A stretch of 64,000 nt of DNA from Colletotrichum lupini. Lineage: Eukaryota > Ascomycota > Sordariomycetes > Glomerellales > Glomerellaceae. The DNA lies in NCBI RefSeq assembly GCF_023278565.1, contig NC_064675.1, positions 3,286,001-3,350,000 of the forward strand. The letters are read 5' to 3'. Shown one piece after another: positions 11,514 to 23,402 of the stretch. The notes below the pieces were generated by a model. That model ran no database searches. It worked only from the letters and a program-made list of their open reading frames with translations, and was not told where the DNA came from. A program made the translations under genes and the position numbers. Position 1 is the first letter of the stretch. Every line of letters begins with the position of its first letter.

Positions 11514-14500
11514 CTAATTAGTAATTAAATTCTATTATTATAGATTAGTAAAGTATCTCGCTACGTAAAAGAGACGACCTCTTAATACCGTACGGGATAG
11601 GAAATTCGTACTAATTAACTTTACGAAAGTAAATAAAAAAGGAGGTAATTCTTAAATACTATATAAAATTAAGTAATTATAGCCCTTTACTATTTATAAA
11701 AAGTCGACGTTTATTACGTTAAACTACGTTAATTAATAGAACTACTTAAATAACTAGCCTTTTACTATCGCTCTAAGTAGCTTTTTTATTAAACGACTTT
11801 TTTATAGCCGGCCCGTAATTAAAAATTAACTAGTTAAATTAATAAAAAGAAATACCTACGTAACGACTACTTACCTAATTAATTAGCGTAACGAACGAGC
11901 TTAATAATATAGTATAAAAAAGCACCGCGCGATTAAAAAAGGGGATTTTTAAATATAAATATTCTTACTTAGCGGTAAAAGTAATCTTATAAAAATTATT
12001 AAACTAAGAGATCTATAGTATATAAAAAAGTCTATTACTACGAGGATCTTATAGATATAACCTTAAGCCCGTAATTTAAATAACCTCTTTATAACTCCCT
12101 TAATTACCCCCTAGGTATTATTTAAGAATATAATATAAGGGACGGTTTAATAAAAAAAGAGGGGATTTAAAGGTCCTAATAGTATTAAGTTAAAAGTATT
12201 ACGGATCTCGGAGATTAACTTAAAAAGAAGGCGGCTACCCTAAAATAGTTCTATAACCTCTTACTAAAGTTACTATTAACCTAAAAAAAGATTAAAAAAA
12301 CGAGGATCTAAAAGGAAAAAAAAAAATCCTCTAGAGAGCCGCTAAAGGGCTTCTTTTTATATTAGCTCCCGGTATAAAATTACTAATTTTAAAAAATTAA
12401 TTAAGTAATAAAAAAGATCGCTAGTAAGCGATAATTACCTAACTATAATTAAGCTATAAAAAAGACTACTTAAAAAATATAAAATAGGGTACTAAGAGGC
12501 TATAAAAAATAAGATCTCTAAAATATTTAACCCTACTATATATAAGTAATAAATAGGTATTTATAATAAGTCCTTAAAATTTATAATCTTATAAAAAAGA
12601 GGGCTTAACTTCGTTAACCGTACTTAACGGCTTATATAGTTCCTAATAACCTATATAGCTCCTCTACGAGCCGCTTAATATCTATTTTTAACTATTTTTA
12701 TAAAATACTACTCTAAAAGAGGTAGGTTGAGGAAAGAAGCTATTTAGAAATTATAAAGAGTACGAGGTTTAAGAGGCTAGAAATATATAAAATAACGGAA
12801 ATCGGTAACTAGTAAAGATCCCGAAACTAATTACTATATTTTCCTATAGTAATATAAACGTCTACTGCTACTATTATAAAAAAGAATTACTAAAACCTAC
12901 CCTTTTATATTAAATAAAAAGGAGGATCTTAATAAGTATAATAGCTAGCGATTTAAAAAAGTAGTAGTAATTATTAAAAATAATAAAAACGAGAGTAATA
13001 ATAAAACGGTAAGAAGAAGCGGGAATTTCCTAGACCCTAATAAATTCGTTAAGTAATAAAAGTACGGATTTATTATAACTAGCGCGCAGATTAGATATAT
13101 CCCCATTAAAATTAAATACGTTAATAACTACTAATATAAGTATAAGCTAGAGCATAACCCTTAGTAAATTAGGGTAAAGAAAAAAAGGATAAAACCCGAT
13201 CCTAAATAAAATCTTAATTCTTTATAAATAAGTAAATATTAACCCGGATTATTAGGGGACGTAAATATATAAAATCGTAAATTAGCCTAACGGTGAGTAA
13301 ATTAATATAGTATTAATCTATTTAACTAAGGTTTATAAAAAAAAGGGGTTATAGGGGTAACCCCTATTTTATAAGATCGTAAATAACCTTAGCTACTAAC
13401 TAAATAAATAGTTTACGAGCATAAGCCTAAGAATTATAAAAGTAATTAATAAATTCCTTTATAGGCGAGGGGTATTACTAGCGTAATTATAATTATAAGA
13501 GCTATACGAAATATTAATAGCGATAATTATAAAAGAGGAATTTGTACTATAGAACTAGGTATAGGTTAATAGAGCGTATAATCGCTTTAACGAATTTAAA
13601 AAAAGGGTAAACGACTTAGATTTCCTTTTTATAATTACTAATAGAAATTTATTATTATAAAAGGATATACCGGGGTAAAATATAGTACTAAAAGTACGAT
13701 AATTAATAATTCTGCCTATTTCGATTTATACCTCGTTACTATTATTAATATAAAATTCGGCGCTAATTAGCTAATAAAAAAGGAAGTAAATAACCTAAAG
13801 TTATTAATAATATATAACAACGCAAGGATCGTATATAAATACCGAAAATTTAATAATAAATACGAGGTAATTTATAAACCTTAAAAAGATCTTTTTAAAA
13901 AAGAAATTATACTCTGGGGGGAAGTATAAGGTTTTATAAAAAACCTTAACGATATTTTATAATTATTATAAAAAAGTTAGAATTAGGGAGTATTAGTATT
14001 ATTTAGTAATTAATATTATACTCGTAGGTAAAGCCTCTAATTATTACTATAAAGCGGTACGTAATCTCGATTAAAACGACTTTTTTAATATAATTAACGT
14101 AATCCGAAGCTACTTTGAGATTTATAATAAGAACCTAGAGCTCCTATTTAAGCTACGAGCGATTTTTTTTATATTTATAGCTAGGATAATAGAGGGTAAA
14201 TTGTGAGTAGAGATCCTTAAAGAGCTTATTAATCGAATTAATAAACTAGCGAAAACCTAGCTAAATAAGAGGATAAATAAGTAGAAAGTTAGATATTTTT
14301 ATACTATAATTTAGCGTATATTAGAGGTAAAAATAACCCTATACTAAGTACCCGAAAATTTTGAGACGCTCTACTCGAGGCTAAGATTTAGCTTTAATAT
14401 TAAAATAAAAATACTATACTAAACCTACTTCTAAGTATATAACGGCCCTTATTAGTAATATTAGGTTAATTAAACGTATAATAAAAAAGGAAAAGAAGCT

Positions 14501-14582
14501 AGATACGGTAATCGCTAGTAAAAAGGCCTAGATTCGTTAAATAAGTAGAGATTTAACTTATAAATAGGGTAATAAAAAAGGT

Positions 14583-17500
14583 AATACTATATTTATAAAA
14601 AGGATAGATATTAATTAAATAACTACTCCGAGGAAGAGCGTACTAAATTATATAAATAGTATAAAAAGTCGAGGGTAGTAGATAGTAAAACTAACCCTCG
14701 TTAATTTAACTAATTCCTCGTTATATATAAGAGCAGATCTGGGGGTATAAAACTTAATAACGGTAGCTAAAGTAGCGGCCTAAAGTATATACCCCCTATA
14801 AGAGATTTAAAAAATAAAAAAGATCTTACTCCCTATACTAACGAATTAAATTATAACGAAATTAATAATATTAACTACTCTTTTTTTACCCCGTTAGTTT
14901 CTAAAGGATATACGAGGCTAAATAAATAGAGGGTAATAAAAGCTCTTAATAAGTAGGCTTTTATTTATAAATAATAAGGAAAGGTCCCTTAAATAACGGA
15001 TATAGAGGCGGTTAAAAAGGTAAATTTAATAGGGCCGAAGCTTATTCTCTTAATAATTAAAGAGAAGATACTATTTCTCTTAATATTTAAAAAAAAGGAA
15101 TATAGTACTAAGTAAATCTAAAAGTAACTAGAGGGGCCCTTTTTATATTACTTAGATCCCTTAAATACTAAGCTTATATAAGTATTCTATATAAATAAAA
15201 GGTACGGCCTAGACAATTTTTATAGGATTATCCTAAATATTAGGGCATCGTAATAGTTAACTAAAGGAAAAAAGTAATTCTAAGTGCTATAGAAGATCGT
15301 ATTAGTAATACTTAATACGTTAATAGCGGGTATTACGAAAATTAGTTTTAGCCTAAATAAGGAAATTGTTACCCTAAGTATAATAAAAATAGAGACGTAC
15401 TTTAGAACGATAACCTTTTATATTTTACTTATTAATACCCCATTTCTTTTATATCTAAAAGATATAGATCGATTAGGTATTATATTCGATAATATAAAAA
15501 ATAAAATTTCTAGCGGTAAGTATTTTAAAATAGTTAAACGACGATAGGGGTATGCGTTTATAAAGCTTACTAACGATATAAAGTTAATTAATTACTTAAT
15601 AAAAAGTGAGCTTAGAAAACTATACTAGAGATTTGGGTACCCGTCGGTTACGAGGCTATATAACTTCTTAAAGTAATTAAGTAATAATAATATCGAAATA
15701 GGGGCGCTAGAGTAGTTAACGAAAGTATATTACTAATACTAAATAAATACGTAGAGCCTACGCAAATTTAAATTTAAATTACGTAATAAGCTTAACTTTA
15801 ACTAGGAAATCGTTATTAATATTTTTTATTTAAATAGTCGGCTAGTATTATATATAATCGACGTAGCTATATCTTTTTAAGTAAGGTAATTCCTCTAGGA
15901 TTTATAAATAAAAATAGTATAAGTAGCCTTATAAAAAAGCTAGATTAATATATACTAAGAACTGCTAAATAGTATTAAAACTAATACTAGTACTAGCTTT
16001 AAATTAGTAAAATGTAAGGATAATACGACGGCTTACGGTATATAACTAAAAGTCGTACCCGTTAAAGCGTATTATAATATTAAAAAAATATAAAGGGTAT
16101 ATTAATAGTTAAAAAGGGCGTTTAGAATTATTAAAAAGGAAAATCCGGATTCTACTAACGACGAATACCTCTAAATAGTATTTAAATACTATAACGATAC
16201 TATAGGGCCTAACGGACTTATATTAATACTATTAATATTTAGAGCATATTTAAGAACGACCTTAGCCTCGCTACTATTACTAAGCATAAGCTAACGAGCC
16301 TAAGTAATTAAAAAAGTAATATAGGCACTGCGCAAAGTAAATATAAAAAAGTAAGTTAACGAGGTAATTACTATGCGCAATAGGCCTAATATAGGGGATA
16401 ATTTAGATATATTACTAAATTTAGATATATAAGTATAGTATAAAATTACCTAATAATAGGCTAGGCTATATAAGTTAATTTTTATTAACGAGCGCTCTTA
16501 TATAGTCGCGAGAGATCGTAACTAGCTACTTAAAATATTAATTACGGTAGTTAAACCGTACTATATAGATCCTAACGAAGTGACTTTTAACTTATAAAAA
16601 AAAAAAGAGCTAGGGGAAACTATATAACCCGTAGCAAAGGTATAAAAAATTATCCTTAATAAAATCGTCGTAGTAGTACTAATAGATAACGAGGAAAAGG
16701 AAATTACTAAAAGGGTACTAATACTACTAGCAAGACGTTATAAAAGACTACGACGGCAAGCCCTAACGTAGCAATTTATTACTAATAATAAAGTAATTAA
16801 TACTTTTTATATAATAAAAAAGAAAGCCGATTTCGAGCTAGCGGTTAAACTACGTAAAGAAGGCATAATTATAACTATTAAAAAGCCGTATAAGGGATTA
16901 GATCTTATTAAAATAGATACTCTTTATAATCGAGAGGTCTATCGATTTATCCTATATAACCTAAAAAAATATATAAACCTCCGTATTTTTAAATTACGAA
17001 TAGTTTATAAGATTAAAAGGAAAAGAATACCCTAGCTATATAAGAAGTCTAAATACGTAATTTAGGGGTACGACGACGTTAAAAAAGCGACGCTACTTAT
17101 ATAATTACCTACTATATAGCGCTATAGCTAACGATTAATAATAATACTAATAATATCGCTATAGAAAAAGGGATATGAGATTTAGAGCCGTAATATTACC
17201 TAGGCCTATACCTAATCGGCCACAGGGCTTATAAAGAAAATCCCAGCCTATTTACTAAAAGAAATAGTTAGTAAGTACCTAAAAAGCACGATTATTAAAA
17301 TACTTAAGCTACTATATAAGCTCGCAAAATCGGGTACCTATTAGTAAGCTACTTACTACGATTTTTATATTAATTAACTATTAATAATTACTTTTATATA
17401 TAACCCGTTTTTATTAATTACGGAGTACGAAGGCGATTAATTTAGGATCGTTAGAATATAAACCGACGATATATTAGGCCTATTTAATATTAACTTTATA

Positions 17501-18345
17501 AAAAAAGAGGATAAGGAGCTCTAAAAAGCGGGCTTCGTAGTAAAGCTAAAAGAGGTCCTTATAATAAATACCCCCTTAGTATTTAATAATAGGATTTTTA
17601 TAATTAAAAAAGAAACTGTTGTTTTTTAATAAAAAGGGTAAAATAAGAAGATTGACCTTATTAATCTAAACGTAACCGACGTTAAGAAGCGGTATAAAGC
17701 TAAGCTCGCGCGAGGGGTATATATTATAAATATTTATTAACCTAAGGTAACTTTTAATTACGTTAAAATAGTATAAGCTATAGATTTAACTAAACAAAAC
17801 GTCGAAATACTTAATAAGTAGCTTAAATAATAATAAACGAATCTCGATCGAGGTCTCGTTTATTACTTAATCAATTTTATAACTAATAAGCTCTACGTCT
17901 TTATTAATAAGTTATTTACGAATAATAACGACCTTACTTCGTAATTAGAGTATATTATTATCCTAGTTAACGAGAGTATAAGTAAGAGCAAATTTACTAT
18001 ATATAGTAATATAATCTATTACTCGTTAATTAAAAATAAGTAAATAACGAGAAGTATACTAATATTAGAGGTCTATAATATAGTTAACGGTATTAACTTC
18101 TCTTATATAATTTTAATAACGCTAAGGAAGATTACCGATCGAATTAGCTTTCTACCTATTTTAATAATTATTTATACCGATTCCTACTTACTATATAAAT
18201 ACCTTATTAAATTAGGAACGACGAAGGAAAAGAGGCTTATAATTAATATTATAGCCTTTAGGTAATTATATAAAAAGCGCGAGATACTTAAGATCCGTTA
18301 GATTAATAATAAAAATAACCTCGCAGACGCTTTTATAAAAATAGT
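14583..18345 (+). pseudogene. gag-pol remnant of copia B1
   Basis: Allowing for C-to-T and G-to-A change, a zinc knuckle is visible at about 14587-14632 (Cys-x2-Cys-x4-Gly-Cys-like, then NNYSEEER). Integrase core follows at about 15650-16150. Reverse transcriptase is at about 17180-17490, with a QAYTQSATGL-like block, PLYGLAESGT-like block and T-D-D at about 17463. RNase H is at about 17880-18345 (VFINKLFANNNDLTS; YTDSYLLYKYL; LADAF). Integrase precedes reverse transcriptase, as in Ty1/copia. No intact frame remains. Confidence 0.72.
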
Positions 18346-18525
18346 ACTAAATAAGGGATTAAAATAATTCGTAAGTAATAGAAAAGTTACTATACGAATA
18401 GAGGGATAGGTTATATAAAAAAAGTAAAGAAAAGGGGGAAAAGGAGACGACCTAATAGACGGGCCCGAGGTCGAATTATACCTCTAATTATAATAATTAA
18501 ATTAATAAAAAAAAAAGAAAGTTAA

Positions 18526-18727
18526 TATTAAATTAGAAGTTTAATTCGACTACGGCGTACGGCCGACTACGCAGGGGCTAATTAGGGGCCCTATTTACGA
18601 TTATTATAGCTAGCCTAACTTATAGTTAGAACCTCTTTTTTATACCTACGCAAATATTTATATAGTTTAATTAATCTCTTCGTTAACTACGGTTCGGACT
18701 AACCACCCTATAATAGGGATACTAATA
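18526..18727 (+). repeat. 3' LTR of copia B1
   Basis: 202 bp, starting TATTAAATTAGAAG after a purine-rich tract and ending ACTAATA, followed by ATTAT. It differs from the 5' LTR by transitions. Confidence 0.9.
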
Positions 18728-18732
18728 ATTAT

Positions 18733-19239
18733 ATTTATTAATCGCGAGAGTTGCTAACTGTATTCCGCTTATTTATAAGGAGCGATAGTGATAAATTTAA
18801 ACCCCAAAAGCATTCTAATCTAGGTAGATAAGGAAAGGAGGTTAGAATAGATTTGAGATTTTTTTCCCCCTAAAAAAAACGATCCTAACTTATCGCCTGA
18901 TTCCTTGCCGCTCATCTTACGTCGAGGCTGTGATTAAGATAAATTACGTATTGTGAACGTAGATTATACCCACGAGGCTTGTATAAATAGTTTCTAATTA
19001 GTCTCGCTCTAATAAACTTGTTCCGAGCGATACCTGTTAATCGAAATGAGTTAGTCCAGTCCTAAATAAGGAAAGCAAGACATTCTTTGACCGGCAATAT
19101 CGGCACGAAACGACACTAGTGGGGCACGGAAGGGCGTATAAGACTATAAGTGTTTAGCTAATTAGCTAGCCTCACCGTGAGTCAGAACTACTTCGCTCAA
19201 GGGAATATACTCAAACTGCAGCAAGCCTCGAATTCTGCA
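18733..19239. other. Host flank upstream of the cysteine-motif gene
   Basis: Presumed promoter region of the broken gene starting at 19240. It is of intermediate composition, with some RIP-like change. It holds the second copy of the dispersed block (19048-19108). No other gene is seen. Confidence 0.45.
19048..19108 (+). repeat. Dispersed block, copy 2 (upstream of cysteine-motif gene)
   Basis: Diverged partner of 10219-10280, in the same orientation relative to the downstream gene, about 130 bp before its start codon. It shares TTTGACCGGCAA and CTAAA..AA.GAAA at the same spacing. Confidence 0.45.
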
Positions 19240-20133
19240 ATGGGTCGACTTTCGAAACTTCTCGCTAGAGCGGAAAAGATAGTAAAATAAGTTAACAAGG
19301 ACTTTTAATAGCCCCAATAGCAGCAGTAATAACAATCCACCGGGTACTATTAGCCGCAATACTAACAGAGTCCCAATTATCTAGTATATCCAACTCCCCA
19401 ACAAGGCTACTAGGGATATCCCCAACCTCCGTCTCTACCCCCACGACCTACGGGACTTATAGGATCGCATCTAATAGCGTCGCCTTAACTAGTACAATAC
19501 TAGTAATAGTAACCATGCTATTATCAAAATTAACCATACTCTTATTAGAATTGATAGTCTCCTGAGGAATTACCTATTCCAAATATACTAATGAATAGGT
19601 AAGCTAATAATCGCCCTAATCTAGGTTACTCGGATATAGTAGCTTGCACTCCCATGTTATTAGGAATCTAGCCCGTAATAGAATGCATTGACATGCCCTT
19701 TACTCTACCCCTCTACTAGTTTATCTACCCCGCCTATCCGAATTTCATTATCTATAATCGTTACTACTACGATCACATTCTTAACTTACCTTTCTATGAC
19801 GTCTTTAACCTAGTTTAGCATGAAGATAGCGTAGGGAGATAATGTTTTTTTAGGAACCCTCGTATTAAAGAAAATCTCTAGCCGATTGCTTTAGCAAACC
19901 TAAGTCTTAATGGTATGTTGAACTTCATAGCCACTCGACCTAAGCTTGGCTTCTGTCCGGAAGACAAGTCTCTCGAAGGTAGAGAATAGTATTATCCCAC
20001 GGATCGACCAGACTCTGGATTAGTAATTTATAAGCCTTGTTACGAAGACCATTTTAAGCATACTTCCTTCGGGAACAAGTTTAGTATATATTCACCTCTA
20101 GGTAAAGCAAATTGCGACCATAATCTCTAGTAT
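19240..20133 (+). pseudogene. Fungal cysteine-motif protein, N-terminal piece (RIP-riddled)
   Basis: First 298 codons of a 692-codon gene interrupted by copia B2 and B3. It starts MGRLSKLLARAEKIVK, then passes through a Gln/Pro/Tyr-rich region (codons 17 to about 105) into a folded region ending ...YKPCYEDHFKHTSFGNKF (Cys267). I count 26 in-frame stops; each is one transition from CAA, CAG, CGA or TGG, and none needs a frameshift. The antisense strand of the Gln-rich part gives a spurious Leu-rich frame (19162-19359). The piece ends in the target duplication AGTAT (20129-20133), whose partner after B2 is GGTAT, so the last TAG is a mutated TGG. The family, with repeated CxxCY-type motifs, occurs in many fungal genomes; I do not know its function. 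Confidence 0.8.
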
Positions 20134-20338
20134 TATTAGATTAGAAGTCCAATTCGACCGTAGCATATAGCCGACTGCGCAGGGGCTAATTAGGGGCCCT
20201 ATTTACGATTATCATAGCTAGCCTAACCTACGGTTAGAACCTCCTTTTTATACTTATTATATAAATATTTATATAGTTCAATTAATCTCTTCGTTAACTA
20301 CGGTTCGAACCAACTACCCTATAATAAGAATATTAATA
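20134..20338 (+). repeat. 5' LTR of copia B2
   Basis: 205 bp, 3 bp longer than the B1 LTR because of a short expansion near 20250. It starts TATTAGATTAGAAG (TGTTGGATTGGAAG before RIP). Confidence 0.9.
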
Positions 20339-23300
20339 CTAATTAATAATTAAATTCTATTATTATAAATTAGTAAGGTATCTTACTACGTAAAAGAGAC
20401 GACCTCTTAATACTATATAAAATAAGAAATTCGTATTAATTAATCTTATAAAAATAAATAAAAAAAGAGGTAATTCTTAAATATTATATAGAATTAAATA
20501 ATGTAGCCCTTTATTACTTACGAGAGGTCGACGTTTATTATATTAAAATATATTAATTAATAAAACTACTTAAATAACTAGCCTTTTATTATCGCCCTAA
20601 GTAGCTTTTTTACTAAATAACTTTTCTATAGCCGGCCCGTAATTAGAAATTAACTAGTTAAATTAATAAAAAGAAATACCTATATAACGACTACTCGCTT
20701 AATTAATTAGTATAACGAACGAGCTTAATAATATAATATAAAAAAGTACTATATAATTAAAAAAGGGGATTTCTAAACGTAAATATTCTTTTTTAATAAT
20801 AAAAGTAACCTTATAAGGGTTATTAAACTAAGAGATCTATAGTATATAAAAAAGTCTATTACTACGAGGATTTTATAAATATAACCTTAAGCCCGCAATT
20901 TAAATAACTTCCTTATAGCTCCCTTAACTACCCCCCGGGTATTATTTAAAAATATAATATAAGGGACGGTTTAATAAAAGAGGAGGGGATTTAGAGGTCC
21001 TAATAATATTAAGTTAAAAATATTATAAATCTTAGAAATTAACTTAAAAAAAAAGCGGCTACTTTAAAATAGTCCTATAACCTCTTATTAAAGTTATTAT
21101 TAACTTAAGAAAAGGCTAAAAAAACGAGGATTTAAAAGGAAAAAAAAAATCCTTTAAAAGGCCGCTAAAAAGCTTCTTTTTATACTAGTTCCTAGCGCAA
21201 GATTACTAATTTTAAAAAATTAACTAAATAATAAAAGGGATCGCTAATAAGTAATAATTACTTAACCGTAATTAAGCTATAAAAAAAACTACTTAAAAAA
21301 TATAAAATAAGGTACTAAGAAGCTATAAAAAATAAGATTTCTAAAGTATTTAACCTTATTACGTACGAGTAATAAGTAAGTATTTTTAATAAGTTTTTAA
21401 AATTTATAATTTTACGAAAAAGAGGGCTTAACTTCGTTAACTATATTTAATAGCCTATATAGTTCTTAATAGCCTATATAGCTCCTCTATAAGCCGCCCG
21501 GTATTTACTTTTAACTATTCTTATAAAATACCGCCCTAAAAGAGGTAAATTAAAGAAGGAAGCTATTTAAAAATTATAAAAAGCACGAGGCTTAAAAAAT
21601 TAGAAATATATAAAATAGTAGAAATCAGTAACTAATAAAGATCCCGAGACTAATTACTATATCTTCTTACGGTAATATAAACGTTTATTACTACTATTAT
21701 AAAAAGGAACTACTAAAACCTACCTTTTTATACTAAATAAAAAGGAGGATCTTAGTAAGTATAATAGCTAATAATTTAAAAAGGTAATAATAATTGCTAA
21801 AAATAATAAAAACGAGAGTAATAACAAAATAGTAAAAAGAAATAAAAATCTCCTAAACCCTAATAAATTCGTTAAGTAATAAAAATACGGATTTATTATA
21901 ACTAGCGCGCGGATTAAATATATCCCCGTTAAAATTAAATGTATTAGTAACTACTAATATAAGTATAAACTAGAGTACGACCCTTAGTAAGTTAGAATAA
22001 AAAAGAAAAAGATAAAACCTAATCTTAAATAAAATCCTAATCCTTTATAAATAAGTAAATATTAACTTAGATTATTAGGGGACGTAGATATATAAAATCG
22101 CAAATTAGCCTAATAGTAAGTAAAGTAACGTAATATTAATTTATTTAACTAAGGTTTATAAGAAAAAGGGGCTATAGGAATAACCCCTATTTTACGAGAT
22201 TATAAACGACCTTAGTTACTAACTAAATAAATAGTTCGCGAGCGTAAGCCTAGGAATTATAAAAGTAGTTAATAAATTCCTTTATAAGCGAGGGGTATTA
22301 TTAGTATAATTATAATTATAAAAGCTATACGAAATACTAATAATAATAATTATAAAAAAGGAATTTATATTATAGAACTAAGTATAGGTCGATAGAGCGT
22401 ATAATTACTTTAACGAATTTTAAAAAAAGGTAAATAACCTAGATTTCCTTCTTATAATTACTAATAAAAATCTATTATTATAAAAGGATATACTAGGGTA
22501 AAATATAGTATTAGAAATACGATAATTAATAATTCTACTTATTTTAATCTATAACTTATTACTATTATTAATACGAAATTCGGTACCGATTAGCTAATAA
22601 AAAAAGAAGTAAACGACCCGAAGTTACTAATAGTATATAGTAACGTAAGGATCGTATATAGATATTAAAAATTTAATAGTAAATACGAGGTAATTTATAG
22701 ACCTTAAAAAGATCTTTTTAAAAAAGAAATTATATTCTAGGGGGAAGTATAAGGTCTTATAAAAAACCTTAACGATGTTTTATAATTATTATAAAAAAGT
22801 CAGAATTAGAGAATACTAATACTATTTAGTAATTAATATCGTACTCGTAAATAAAGCTTCTAATTATTATTACGAAGCGGTATATAATTTTAATTAAAAC
22901 GATGTTTTTAGTATAATTAATATAATCCGAAGCCGCTTTAAAACTTATAATAAAAACCTAGAGCTCCTATTTAAACTATAAGTAATTTCTTTTATATTTA
23001 TAGCTAGGATAATAGAGGGTAAATCGTAAGTAAAAATCCTCAAAGAGCTTATTAATTAAATTAATAAGCTAGCGAAAACTTAGCTAAATAAGGGGATAAA
23101 TAAATAAAAAGTTAGATATCTTTATACTATAGTTTAGCGTATATTAAAAATAAAAATAACCTTATATTAGGTACCCGAAAACTACGAGACGCTTTACTCG
23201 AGGCTAAGATCTAGCTTTAATATTAAAACGAGAATACCGTACTAAACTTACCTCTAAGTATATAACGGCCCTTATTAATAATATTAAGTTAATTAAATAT

Positions 23301-23402
23301 ATTAAAAAAAAAAGAGGTTAAATACGGTAATTACTAATAAAAAGGCCTAGATTCGTTAAATAAGTAGAGATTTAACTTATAAATAAAGTAATAAAAGAAG
23401 TG

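Larger units (their letters stand above)
11312..18727 (+). mobile_element. Ty1/copia LTR retrotransposon B1, RIP-inactivated
   Basis: A 7,416-bp full-length element with 202-bp LTRs and target duplication ATTAT (11307-11311 and 18728-18732). It belongs to the same family as B2 and B3. The interior is AT-rich with stops in all frames and almost no CpA or TpG. A 486-bp segment (15669-16154) is identical to B2 24488-24973 although the rest of the two copies differ frequently. Confidence 0.92.

Noticed and set aside
11514..18525. CRISPR-like or other patterned repeats in AT-rich DNA
   Set aside because: The apparent periodicity (TATAA, TTATTA, TAATAA) is the consequence of RIP-driven TpA enrichment in a retrotransposon, not spaced direct repeats.
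19162..19359. Leu-rich minus-strand frame resembling a membrane segment
   Set aside because: It is the complement of the CAA/CAG/TAA-rich glutamine region of the broken cysteine-motif gene.
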